This document shows positions 14,135 to 21,436 of a stretch of DNA of 28,312 nucleotides, piece by piece; the first letter of the stretch is position 1, and each line of letters begins with the position of its first letter. The notes under the pieces are model-generated. The model saw nothing but the letters and a program-made list of their open reading frames with translations, did no database searches and was not told the DNA's origin. The stretch comes from Actinobacteria bacterium UBA2184 (GTDB taxonomy: Bacteria; Actinomycetota; Coriobacteriia; Anaerosomatales; Anaerosomataceae), in NCBI GenBank assembly GCA_002328745.1, contig DCVQ01000039.1, forward strand, positions 16,212 through 44,523, in the 5' to 3' direction. Position numbers and translations under genes: made by a program.

Positions 14135-15334
14135 CTACCCGGGCAGATCGCACGAGGCCCGGCCGGGCACCACGCAGAGCGTCTTCCACGCATACGGGAG
14201 CACGGCCAGGGTGAGCAGCCCGGCGAACAGCCCGGGCGCCCAGGTAGCGATCTGCCCGAGCAGCAGGCCGCCGATCACGGGCGCGATCACGCGCGTCAGG
14301 CTCATGATCGAAGTCTGGATGCCGAGCACGCCGCCCACTTCGTCACGACCGACCGCCTTGGAGAGCGCGCTGGTCATCACCGTCTGCCCGACGGCGAGAC
14401 CGAACGCGAGCGGGGGCACCACGAGCGCCAGCACCCACGTGCTCGGCGCGAATCCCCAGGCCACCAGCGATGCGCCTGCGATCGCCGTGCTCGCGAGCAG
14501 CAGTCCGTCGTCCGAGAACCGCTTCGTCAGCCGCCCGATCAGCCCGCCCTGCACCACCGCCGACAGCAGCCCGAGATACCCGAGGAACAGCCCGGTGTCG
14601 CGTGCCGAGAGGGACAGCGCGGTGATGGCCCACAGGGCGAACATGGTCTCGAACATCGCGAACGAGATGCCGGTCACGCTGCGCACCGCGAGGATGGGAC
14701 CGACACGGTGGTGCGTGAGCGCATGGCGAAGCCCCGCGACATCGAAGAATCTGAGCGCCCGCTTCGCCAGCCGTTCGCGCGCCTCGGCGGACAGCGACTC
14801 GGGCAAGAAGAGCAGCACCGCGACGAGGTTTGCCAGCGCGAGCGCGGCGCCGGTCCATGCCGGGGCGGAGTAGTTGATCTCCGAGAGCAGACCGCCGGTG
14901 ACGGGGCCGAGCACGAAGCCGAGGCCGAACGCCGCGCCGATGAGGCCGAGGGCGCGACCGCGCTCCTCCCGCTCGGTCACGTCCGCGATGTACGCCTGGG
15001 CGACGTTGATGTTGCCGCCTGTCAGCCCGTCGATGACGCGCGCGAGGAACAGCACCGGCAGCGACCGGGCAAGCGCAAGGACACCGAAGCCGATCGCGGT
15101 ACCCAGGATCGACACAACCAACACCGGCTTGCGCCCGAAGCGGTCCGAGAGCCGCCCGAGAACGGGCGCGCCCACAAGCTGCGCGAGCGGGTAGGTGGCG
15201 ACGAGCAGCCCCACCTGGAATTCGCTCGCACCGGTGAGGTTGGCAAGGTAGGGCAGCAAGGGGATGACGATACCCATCGCCAACATGTTGACGAGCACGA
15301 TCGCGAAGATGATGGCGAGCCGGCGGGTGCCCAT
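14135..15334 (-). CDS. MFS transporter, DHA1/TetA-like drug:H+ antiporter
   Basis: A 399-aa protein with about 12 membrane helices. The motif A loop GRLSDRFGRKPVL lies between helices 2 and 3, the family block ARVIDGLTGGNINVAQAYIADVT follows, and motif C-like GLGFVLGPVTGGLL is in helix 5. These are the signatures of TetA-like multidrug exporters (tetracycline resistance MFS clade); the substrate cannot be told. ATG 15334 was chosen. A -10 TATGAT (15349-15344) lies close upstream and overlaps a 16-bp palindrome that reaches the start codon, suggesting local repression. There is no recognisable Shine-Dalgarno. It is downstream of tRNA-Ser(GGA) on the same strand, separated by a terminator hairpin. 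Confidence 0.92.
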   Translation of the reverse strand: MGTRRLAIIFAIVLVNMLAMGIVIPLLPYLANLTGASEFQVGLLVATYPLAQLVGAPVLGRLSDRFGRKPVLVVSILGTAIGFGVLALARSLPVLFLARVIDGLTGGNINVAQAYIADVTEREERGRALGLIGAAFGLGFVLGPVTGGLLSEINYSAPAWTGAALALANLVAVLLFLPESLSAEARERLAKRALRFFDVAGLRHALTHHRVGPILAVRSVTGISFAMFETMFALWAITALSLSARDTGLFLGYLGLLSAVVQGGLIGRLTKRFSDDGLLLASTAIAGASLVAWGFAPSTWVLALVVPPLAFGLAVGQTVMTSALSKAVGRDEVGGVLGIQTSIMSLTRVIAPVIGGLLLGQIATWAPGLFAGLLTLAVLPYAWKTLCVVPGRASCDLPG

Positions 15335-15348
15335 GATGGTCCCATCAT
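15333..15348 (-). promoter_or_regulatory. 16-bp palindromic operator candidate at the MFS start
   Basis: ATGATGG-TC-CCATCAT is a perfect 7-2-7 inverted repeat overlapping both the -10 hexamer TATGAT (15349-15344) and the first bases of the MFS ATG. A repressor bound here would block transcription and initiation of the exporter. No regulator gene is adjacent. Confidence 0.5.
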
Positions 15349-15352
15349 ACGC

Positions 15353-15378
15353 GTGGACCGCCCCTCAGGGCGGCCCAC
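15353..15378 (-). terminator. Terminator of tRNA-Ser(GGA)
   Basis: On the minus strand GTGGGCCGCCC pairs with GGGCGGTCCAC around the loop TGAG: 11 bp with one G-U pair, 13 nt after the tRNA CCA end. No T tract follows, but the position between the tRNA and the MFS gene fits a terminator. Confidence 0.65.
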
Positions 15379-15390
15379 GGAGGTCGGTTC

Positions 15391-15483
15391 TGGCGGAGAG
15401 TCAGGGATTCGAACCCTGGGTACGGTTCAACACCGCACACACGATTTCCAGTCGTGCTCCTTCAACCACTCGGACAACTCTCC
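15391..15483 (-). tRNA. tRNA-Ser(GGA)
   Basis: A 93-nt class II tRNA. Acceptor GGAGAGT pairs with ACTCTCC, discriminator G, encoded CCA (15391-15393). The anticodon arm CGACTGGAAATCG gives anticodon GGA, reading UCC and UCU. It has a long variable arm (GTGCGGTGTTGAACCGTAC) and T arm CAGGG-TTCGAAT-CCCTG. Confidence 0.96.
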
Positions 15484-15523
15484 TGATAGCGCCCGGCAAG
15501 AGGGCCGGCCGCAGCGCATCGAG

Positions 15524-15552
15524 AGTATAGCCGCCGCGACACGGACGGGCAA
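15524..15552 (-). promoter_or_regulatory. Promoter of tRNA-Ser(GGA)
   Basis: TTGCCC (15552-15547), a 17-bp spacer and TATACT (15529-15524) on the minus strand, starting 12 bp after the DUF2207 gene ends. Spacing, the -10 and the flanking CGCATTGCC are shared with the tRNA-Ser(CGA) promoter. Confidence 0.75.
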
Positions 15553-15563
15553 TGCGAGCGCCC

Positions 15564-17414
15564 CTACCCCGCGCCGCCACCACCACCGCCGCCGCCACCA
15601 CCACCGCCGCCCGAGAAGCCGCCGCCTCCGCCCGAGGACGAGGAGCTGTGGCTCTGGGCGACGCTCGCCACCGAGACGACCCCCTGGGACAGCGAGCTCA
15701 TGGGCGACATGCCGCCCGAAGACGGCGTGGCCATCCACATCCACGTGCCCATGCTTGGATCCGCCATCACGTCGGGCACCCTCACCTGCATCGCCTTGAT
15801 CACCTCGTCGGCGATACCGAACACGGTCGCGAGGGTGAGGAAGTACCGCCACAGCACGATCGAGGTCGGCGGCTTCTCATCCATGCGGCCGAAGTCTTTG
15901 AGGTAGTTGCGAATGCCCTCGTACTGGGCGGCGAGCTCGGCGGCCTCAGGCGTACGCCGCTTCATATGGAAGCCGAGCATGCCGATCGTGATACCCACCA
16001 GGATGCTCCACGGCAGAAAGCAGAAGTTCTCGGCGAAGATGACCGGCACGATGCCGGTCATGCCGATCACCACGCCCAGTGCGATGAATGGACCCTGCAG
16101 CGAGTTGCCCTTCGCCTCGAGAAAGCCCATCGCGTCGATCTCGTCCGACACCTTGTTCTTGTACGCCGCCACGCCGGAGAGCCAGGCGTCTGCGCGCGAC
16201 TTATCCTTCGTGAGGTCTTTGAGCTCCTCCATGGTGAAGCTACCGGCGTGCGCCATATCGTCGAACAGGAAATCGATGAGCTCGGCCTCGCTGGGAGACA
16301 GGCCACGCTCCTTGTCGGGCATGCGCGTCAGCCGATACGTCTCGGTGTCCTTCGAGATGATCCCGAACAGCGCCGAGTCGGTGTGCATCTCCCGCTGGAT
16401 CGCGATGACACCGCGGTCGATGAGGTCCATCAGCGTGGCGGGGAGCGCCTTGCTGTCGGGCTGTCCCATGTTGATGAGCGACGACACCTGCGCCGGCGTT
16501 AGATCGGAGGGCTGCTCGCGGAAGTACTTGCCCTGGAAGTGCGGTCGGTGCTCTCTGCCGTGCTTCGTCCAGTACGCGTACGTGTAGCCGAGCGCCACGA
16601 GCGGCAGACCGACCCCAAGGATGATCGAGCCCCAGAAGAGGATCCTCGACCAAACACGCTTGACGTTCGCCTTCTTCGCCTCCCGCGCCTCCTCGGCGAG
16701 GATGTCGTCCAGCGCCTCCGTGTTCACCACCGGCGCGGCAGACAGCGCGCTCTCCGGGAAGAGCACGCGCCCCTCGACGAAGTAGCCGACAGGCAGTTGC
16801 TCGACGACCAGGTCCACTGTGGCATCGTCGTTGATGATCACGTCACCGGTAAGCGGGCCGTGGGCCCAGGCCCTCACGTCGGTCCGAGTGAGCGATCCCG
16901 GCAGCCGGATGTGCACGCGCACGTTGCTCGCGCCCTGCTCCCAGCGGTCGCCCACGAACTGCCAGTACAGCTCGCCGGTGTCCGCCCAGCGGGTCGCCGC
17001 GCCGAGAACCGTGTAGGTGAGCGTGAGCGTGTGCTCCGTATTGCCCGCACGGAAGAACGCACGCACGTCGAAGTAGTCGCCCTCATCGGTCACCTGGTAC
17101 GTGACCGGGGGCCGCAGGTCGCGTGCCTGCCAGTCATCGGTGAGCGCGTACGGCCCTTCGGGGCCGCTGATGGCGAAGTCGCCGATGGCGCCCGTCTCGG
17201 GCTTGTCCAGCTGCCAGTAGGCGAACGTGAAGTCGCCATCGAAATCGAACGTCCGGTGCTCCGTGACGTACATGGTGCCGTCGGGCTGCACGTCGGCGGT
17301 GATATCCACTCGCGTCATGCGGTAGGACTGAGCGTACGCGGGGCCTACGAGCAGCGCCGCGAGCGCCACCGCCCCCGCAAGCACGAGCCCCGCCCGAGCC
17401 ATCCAGCGCCTCAT
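15564..17414 (-). CDS. DUF2207 predicted membrane protein with polyglycine C-terminal tail
   Basis: A 616-aa protein. It has a signal peptide (ARAGLVLAGAVALAALLVGPAYA), then an extracytoplasmic DUF2207 beta-rich domain at about 28-215 (YRMTRVDITADVQPDGTMYV, a strong N-terminal hallmark of the family). A membrane helix at about 258-280 (ILFWGSIILGVGLPLVALGY) leads to a cytoplasmic region, LTPAQVSSLINMG, with helical and winged-helix-like parts (about 310-440). A helical pair (about 440-485) and a cytoplasmic tail follow. The last about 28 residues run from SSSSSGGGGGFSGG into an almost pure glycine block. Function of the family is unknown. ATG 17414 has an AGGGGG upstream; GTG 17417 is the adjacent alternative. 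It begins 9 bp after tadA and is probably in one operon with it. Confidence 0.88.
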   Translation of the reverse strand: MRRWMARAGLVLAGAVALAALLVGPAYAQSYRMTRVDITADVQPDGTMYVTEHRTFDFDGDFTFAYWQLDKPETGAIGDFAISGPEGPYALTDDWQARDLRPPVTYQVTDEGDYFDVRAFFRAGNTEHTLTLTYTVLGAATRWADTGELYWQFVGDRWEQGASNVRVHIRLPGSLTRTDVRAWAHGPLTGDVIINDDATVDLVVEQLPVGYFVEGRVLFPESALSAAPVVNTEALDDILAEEAREAKKANVKRVWSRILFWGSIILGVGLPLVALGYTYAYWTKHGREHRPHFQGKYFREQPSDLTPAQVSSLINMGQPDSKALPATLMDLIDRGVIAIQREMHTDSALFGIISKDTETYRLTRMPDKERGLSPSEAELIDFLFDDMAHAGSFTMEELKDLTKDKSRADAWLSGVAAYKNKVSDEIDAMGFLEAKGNSLQGPFIALGVVIGMTGIVPVIFAENFCFLPWSILVGITIGMLGFHMKRRTPEAAELAAQYEGIRNYLKDFGRMDEKPPTSIVLWRYFLTLATVFGIADEVIKAMQVRVPDVMADPSMGTWMWMATPSSGGMSPMSSLSQGVVSVASVAQSHSSSSSGGGGGFSGGGGGGGGGGGGGAG

Positions 17415-17423
17415 CACGGCCCC

Positions 17424-17891
17424 CTATCCGTCCTTGCGCGTGCCCCGAAGTCCCTGGAAAAAGTTCTTGAGTATCTGCCCGCACTCGGCCTCGAGCACGC
17501 CTGCCGTCACCTCGTACCGGTGATTGAGCCGCGTGTCGGCCGAGAGGTCGTAAAGCGTCCCCACCGCTCCGGCCTTCGGGTCGGCCGCGCCGTACACGAG
17601 CCGTTCGATGCGGGCGTTCACCAGCGCGCCGGCGCACATCGGGCACGGCTCGAGCGTCACGTAGAGCGTGCAGTCCGAGAGACGCCACCTGCCGAGCTTC
17701 TCGGCGGCCTCACGGATCGCGATCATCTCGGCGTGGGCGGTGGGGTCGGCCGCAGACTCGCGGGCGTTGCGGCCGCGCGCGACGACCGCGCCGTCGCAGA
17801 CCATCACCGCGCCGATCGGCACCTCGCCCTCGGCGGCGGCGCGCCGCGCTTCCTCGAGCGCGAGAGCCATGTATGCGGCGTCAGCGTCCAT
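17424..17891 (-). CDS. tadA: tRNA adenosine(34) deaminase
   Basis: A 155-aa zinc deaminase that converts A34 of tRNA-Arg(ACG) to inosine. HAE at 53-55 holds the zinc histidine and catalytic glutamate, and PCPMCAGA at 82-89 supplies the two zinc cysteines (C83, C86). Length is normal. ATG 17891 was chosen; the longer in-frame N-terminus to 18050 overlaps the terminator and end of the betaine operon and reads as non-protein. There is no Shine-Dalgarno, and a -10-like TAGCAT (17904-17899) ends 7 nt before the ATG, so the message may be leaderless. That hexamer lies in an inverted repeat GATGCT-AC-AGCATC (17898-17911). It sits next to tRNA-Ser genes, as in the dnaX-region of many Gram-positive genomes. 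Confidence 0.94.
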   Translation of the reverse strand: MDADAAYMALALEEARRAAAEGEVPIGAVMVCDGAVVARGRNARESAADPTAHAEMIAIREAAEKLGRWRLSDCTLYVTLEPCPMCAGALVNARIERLVYGAADPKAGAVGTLYDLSADTRLNHRYEVTAGVLEAECGQILKNFFQGLRGTRKDG

Positions 17892-17956
17892 GTGCGCGAT
17901 GCTACAGCATCGGGGCGGCGTCGGCAGCGGGCGGTGGCCTGGTCGGCCCACGCATG

Positions 17957-18004
17957 CCGAAGACCCCGGGCGGAGTGCGGCAGCATCCGGTCCGGGGCCT
18001 TCGG
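17957..18004 (-). terminator. Terminator of the betaine transporter operon
   Basis: CCGAAGGCCCCGG and CCGGGGTCTTCGG on the minus strand form a 13-bp stem with one G-U pair and a 22-nt loop, 14 bp after the end of the binding-protein gene. There is no T tract. Confidence 0.65.
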
Positions 18005-18018
18005 GGTGACACGTCGGT

Positions 18019-18939
18019 CTACTTGCCGAGCCAGCCGTCCACCAGCGCACGGTTGGCCGAGTCGCTCAGCCACTCGGCGACCGCCTCTTCCTCGCGGCCC
18101 GCGCCGTACTCGTTGAGCACGAGGTCCTCGAGAGAGGCCAGCTGCTCGTCGTTCATGCTGAAGGCGCCCATCCACTCGGCCACCTCGGGATGCGCGTCAG
18201 CGAAGCCCTGGCGCGCCAGCGCATGGATCTCCTCGGCCTCGCCGAGAAGGCCCTGCGGGTCTTCGAGATCCTTGATGTCGTAGACGCTGTACGCCCAGTG
18301 CGGACGCCACAGGGTCACGACGACGGGGTCGCCGTCCTCGATCGCACGCTCAAGCTCCGCCAGCATGGCGGGCGTCGAGCCCTCGATCAGCTCGTAGCCG
18401 TCGAGCCCATAGCCCGGCACGACAGCTTCACGCGACACGCGCATCAGGCCCGAGCCGGGCTCGATGCCCACGATGCGCCCGTCGAACTCATCGGCCATGG
18501 AGGCGAGGTCCTCGAGGCTGTCGGCGTCCACGTATGACGGCACCGCCCACGTGAGCAGTCCGTTGTCGTACCAGGTCGCCAGGTCTTCCATCCGATCGCC
18601 GTACTCGGCCCAGTAATCGGAGTGGGTGGACGGCAGCCATGCGTCCAGGAACAGGTCGAGGTCGCCGCTGGCAACGCCTTCGAACACCGGCGCCACATCG
18701 AGCTGCGTGAGCTCGACCGCATAGCCCTCTTCTTCGAGGATCTGCTTCCACAGGTAGGTTACGGCGACGTCCTCGTCCCACGGGATCCAACCGATCCTGA
18801 TCGTACCGGCCTCCCCGGCGCTGCCGTCGGTCGTGCCATCGCCCGAGCAGCCGGTGGCCAGGACGCCCGTCATCGCCAGGATCAGGCTGAGTGCAAGCGC
18901 CGCAACGACGCGACCCCTTCTCTTCTTCATTCGTATCAT
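18019..18939 (-). CDS. opuAC: Glycine betaine/proline-betaine ABC transporter substrate-binding lipoprotein
   Basis: A 306-aa extracytoplasmic lipoprotein. Signal peptide KKRRGRVVAALALSLILAM ends at a lipobox-like LATGC. The mature OpuAC domain has the tryptophan and tyrosine residues typical of the aromatic betaine cage: IGWIPWDEDVAV, LWKQILEEEGY, DAWLPSTHSDYW and TLWRPHWAYSVYDIKDLEDP. It delivers compatible solutes to the membrane permease. ATG 18939 has AAGGAG at 7 nt and was preferred over ATG 18930. It lies 43 bp downstream of the permease and closes the operon, followed by a strong hairpin. Specificity among betaines or choline is not resolved. Confidence 0.93.
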   Translation of the reverse strand: MIRMKKRRGRVVAALALSLILAMTGVLATGCSGDGTTDGSAGEAGTIRIGWIPWDEDVAVTYLWKQILEEEGYAVELTQLDVAPVFEGVASGDLDLFLDAWLPSTHSDYWAEYGDRMEDLATWYDNGLLTWAVPSYVDADSLEDLASMADEFDGRIVGIEPGSGLMRVSREAVVPGYGLDGYELIEGSTPAMLAELERAIEDGDPVVVTLWRPHWAYSVYDIKDLEDPQGLLGEAEEIHALARQGFADAHPEVAEWMGAFSMNDEQLASLEDLVLNEYGAGREEEAVAEWLSDSANRALVDGWLGK

Positions 18940-18982
18940 GCGTTGACTCCTTCCGTTCGTCAGGTACGTGCGTGTGCCAGCA

Positions 18983-19834
18983 CTAGTGCGACACCCGTCG
19001 TGATGCCCGCTGGCCGAATGCCGCCGTGATGCGGTCCAGGAAGACCGCCATGATCACGACGCTCAAACCCCCCTCGAAGCCCAGGCCGACGTTCAGCCGC
19101 GTCACGCCGCGGAAGACCACGGCGCCGAGACCGCCCGCCCCGACCATCCCGGCGATGACCACCATCGAAAGCGCCAGCATGATGACCTGATTCACGCCCG
19201 CCATGATGGTCGGCAGGGCGAGGGGGACCTGGATCCGGGTGAGTATCTTGAAAGGCGACGCGCCAAAGGCCTCTCCAGCCTCGACGGTCTCGGGATCGAC
19301 CTGTCGCAGGCCGAGTTCGGTCAGTCTGACCGCCGGGGGCATCGCGAACACGACCGTCGCGACGACACCGGGCACCTTGCCGATGCCGAAGAACACGATC
19401 GCCGGGATGAGATAGACGAGCGACGGCATCGTCTGCATCAGGTCGAGCGCCGGCCGCAACACCGACGCCGCCCGGTCGCTGCGTGCCGACACGATCCCGA
19501 GCGGTACGCCCACGAGCACGGCGATCGCGCTCGCAACGAGAACGAGCGAGAGCGTGGACATCGCGTCGGCCCACAGGCCCATCGTCGCAACGAGCGCGAA
19601 CGAGAGCGCGGTGAACACTCCGAAGCGCCATCCCCTTACGAGGAGCGCGATCAGGGCGGCGATCGCCACCATCACGAGCGCGCTCGGCGCGTCGAGCGCG
19701 GCGCCCAGTCCGTCGATAAGAGCTGACAGGAAGTCAGCGATGCCATCGAACAGCCACTCGAGGTTGTCGGTCATCCAGTCGACGGCGACGTCGATCCAGT
19801 CGCCAACCGGTATGCGATACGTCTCCAGCGTCAT
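18983..19834 (-). CDS. opuAB: Glycine betaine ABC transporter permease
   Basis: A 283-aa inner-membrane permease of the ProW/OpuAB type. About six to seven helices follow an amphipathic N-terminal segment (DWIDVAVDWMTDNLEWLFDG) seen in ProW proteins. The EAA loop EAGEAFGASPFKILTRIQVP contacts the ATPase, and the family block LIPAIVFFGIGKVPGVVATV lies before it. ATG 19834 has GGAGGTG at 5 nt and overlaps the ATPase stop (ATGA), so translation is coupled. The longer in-frame N-terminus to 19978 lies inside the ATPase gene and is discarded. Confidence 0.94.
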   Translation of the reverse strand: MTLETYRIPVGDWIDVAVDWMTDNLEWLFDGIADFLSALIDGLGAALDAPSALVMVAIAALIALLVRGWRFGVFTALSFALVATMGLWADAMSTLSLVLVASAIAVLVGVPLGIVSARSDRAASVLRPALDLMQTMPSLVYLIPAIVFFGIGKVPGVVATVVFAMPPAVRLTELGLRQVDPETVEAGEAFGASPFKILTRIQVPLALPTIMAGVNQVIMLALSMVVIAGMVGAGGLGAVVFRGVTRLNVGLGFEGGLSVVIMAVFLDRITAAFGQRASRRVSH

Positions 19835-21042
19835 GACGACACCTCCGTCTCCGTGGGCGCGCCGTTCTTCCCGGAGGCGAGCGCCGTGAGCAGCGTCACG
19901 CGGGGGATCACGCCGAGCAGACGTCCGTCTTCGACGACGGCCAGCGGGAGCCGGCTCTCCGCAGACGGGATCAGGCATTCCGCCAGCGGGGTGTCGGGCG
20001 ACACGGTCGCGACATCCGATCGGACTATCGCGTCAAGGCTGTGCTCGTCGCGCTGGATGGCCGCTATGACGTCGTCATCGAGTGCTGCCCCCACGAGACG
20101 GCGTCGCGCGTCCACGACCAGCAGGCCGCTCGTCTGGCGCTTGCGCATCTGTCGTAACGCCGCCTGAGGTCCCTCGCGCAGCAGTATCTTCGCAACCGGC
20201 TCCTCCATAACGGCGGCGGCGGTCAGCACGCGAGAGCGGTCGACGTCCTGCACGAACGCGCTCACGTACTCGTCGGCCGGATTCTGCAGGATGTCCTCGG
20301 TCGTGCCGATCTGCACGATGCGTCCGTCCTTCATGATCGCGATGCGATCGCCGAGGAACATGGCTTCGTTCAGGTCGTGGGTGATGAACACGATCGTCTT
20401 GCGGAGGTCCTGCTGAAGACCCACGAGAAGTTCCTGCATCTCGCTGCGGATGAGCGGATCGAGCGCGGAGAATGCCTCGTCCATCAGCAGCACATCGGCA
20501 TCGGTAGCCAGCGCGCGCGCCAGTCCGACACGCTGCTGCATGCCGCCGGAGAGCTCGCCCGGGTAGGAGGTCTCCCAGCCCGAAAGCCCCACCAGCTCGA
20601 GCGCCCGCGCTGCACGCTCGCGCCGCTCGGCCTCGGGAACCTTGCGGACCTCCAGGCCCCACATCGCGTTCTCGATGATGGTGCGGTGGGGAAACAGGCC
20701 GAAGTGCTGGAAGACCATGCTGATCTTCTCGGCACGCAGCTGTCGCAGTTCGCCCGCCGACAGCGACTGGAGGTCGGCGCCGTCGACGGAGACGGTCCCC
20801 GACGTGGGCGGATGCATCAGGTTGAGGCACCGCACGAGGGTGGACTTGCCGGAGCCCGACAGCCCCATCACCACGAAGATCTCGCCGGGTTCGATCGAGA
20901 ACGACACGTCGATGACGGCGGGCACGGTGCCGGTGGCGTCGGCGACGTCGTCGCGGCTCGCACCTCCCTGGAGCATCCTTACGGCAGCATCGGCCTTGTG
21001 GCCGAAGACCTTGTACACGTTGTTGACTTCTATAGCGCTCAA
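19831..21042 (-). CDS. opuAA: Glycine betaine ABC transporter ATPase with tandem CBS domains
   Basis: A 403-aa ATPase of the ProV/OpuAA type. Walker A GLSGSGKS at 60-67, Q-loop FQHFGLFPHRT, signature LSGGMQQR at 164-171, Walker B VLLMDEA at 184-190, and H-loop FITHDLNEA. Two CBS repeats occupy about 275-390. In related OpuA importers the CBS pair senses ionic strength, and in some it binds cyclic di-AMP; either role here is inference. The start is TTG 21042, preceded by GGAGGTGA; GTG 21060 lies upstream of that ribosome site and is less likely. It is the first gene of a three-gene operon, divergent from the antiporter-ClC operon. Confidence 0.94.
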   Translation of the reverse strand: MSAIEVNNVYKVFGHKADAAVRMLQGGASRDDVADATGTVPAVIDVSFSIEPGEIFVVMGLSGSGKSTLVRCLNLMHPPTSGTVSVDGADLQSLSAGELRQLRAEKISMVFQHFGLFPHRTIIENAMWGLEVRKVPEAERRERAARALELVGLSGWETSYPGELSGGMQQRVGLARALATDADVLLMDEAFSALDPLIRSEMQELLVGLQQDLRKTIVFITHDLNEAMFLGDRIAIMKDGRIVQIGTTEDILQNPADEYVSAFVQDVDRSRVLTAAAVMEEPVAKILLREGPQAALRQMRKRQTSGLLVVDARRRLVGAALDDDVIAAIQRDEHSLDAIVRSDVATVSPDTPLAECLIPSAESRLPLAVVEDGRLLGVIPRVTLLTALASGKNGAPTETEVSS

Positions 21043-21436
21043 GAACTCACCTCCCTGCACGCAACGGGCGGCGAGACGTGAAGCGGCGCTCCTCGAGTCG
21101 GAGTGAAAAGCACAGCTCGCGTGCCTGCAGCCAGGTCGCGTGGCGTTGATGACGGCCTATCGTTTCGTTGTACGAGTCTTGGTCGCCGGCCCGCAGCATC
21201 AGCGCGAGCGGCACGGATATCGGCGCGGGGCGGTCCGAGCCCGGACGGCTGCGGTCCCCGCTGGGGTCCCACCCGGGGAACATACCGGAACGGCACGCTC
21301 TACCTCGGATGACGCCAGCCGCTCCCGTAGGAGCAGTCGTCGTAGCTTACCAGAAAACGACTTCGCAGGCAAAACGTAACCCTCGTAAGACCGATGCGTT
21401 ACCCTGGGATCGAGGAGAAGAAGGGGGCGGAGGCGC
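21043..21436. other. 394-bp divergent intergenic region between two osmotic/ion operons
   Basis: This must hold the promoters of the betaine importer (minus) and antiporter-ClC (plus) operons. I see small hairpins, including GCTCC-CGTA-GGAGC (21321-21334) and GTCCG/CGGAC (21233-21247), and a spaced GTAAC/GTTAC pair near 21376-21402. I find no confident -35/-10 pair and no match to a known riboswitch. A 78-codon minus-strand frame here (21047-21283) looks non-coding. Confidence 0.5.

Noticed and set aside
21047..21283. A 78-codon minus-strand open frame in the betaine/antiporter intergenic region.
   Set aside because: Arginine- and proline-rich composition typical of random GC-rich sequence, no ribosome site, and it overlaps the importer ATPase ribosome-binding region.
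21061..21436. Possible cyclic di-AMP (ydaO) riboswitch ahead of the betaine importer.
   Set aside because: I looked for the conserved GGGGA.CCA, GGGGTGAA and distal CCGAGCCCG blocks in order on the minus strand and did not find them; only isolated G-rich pieces occur.
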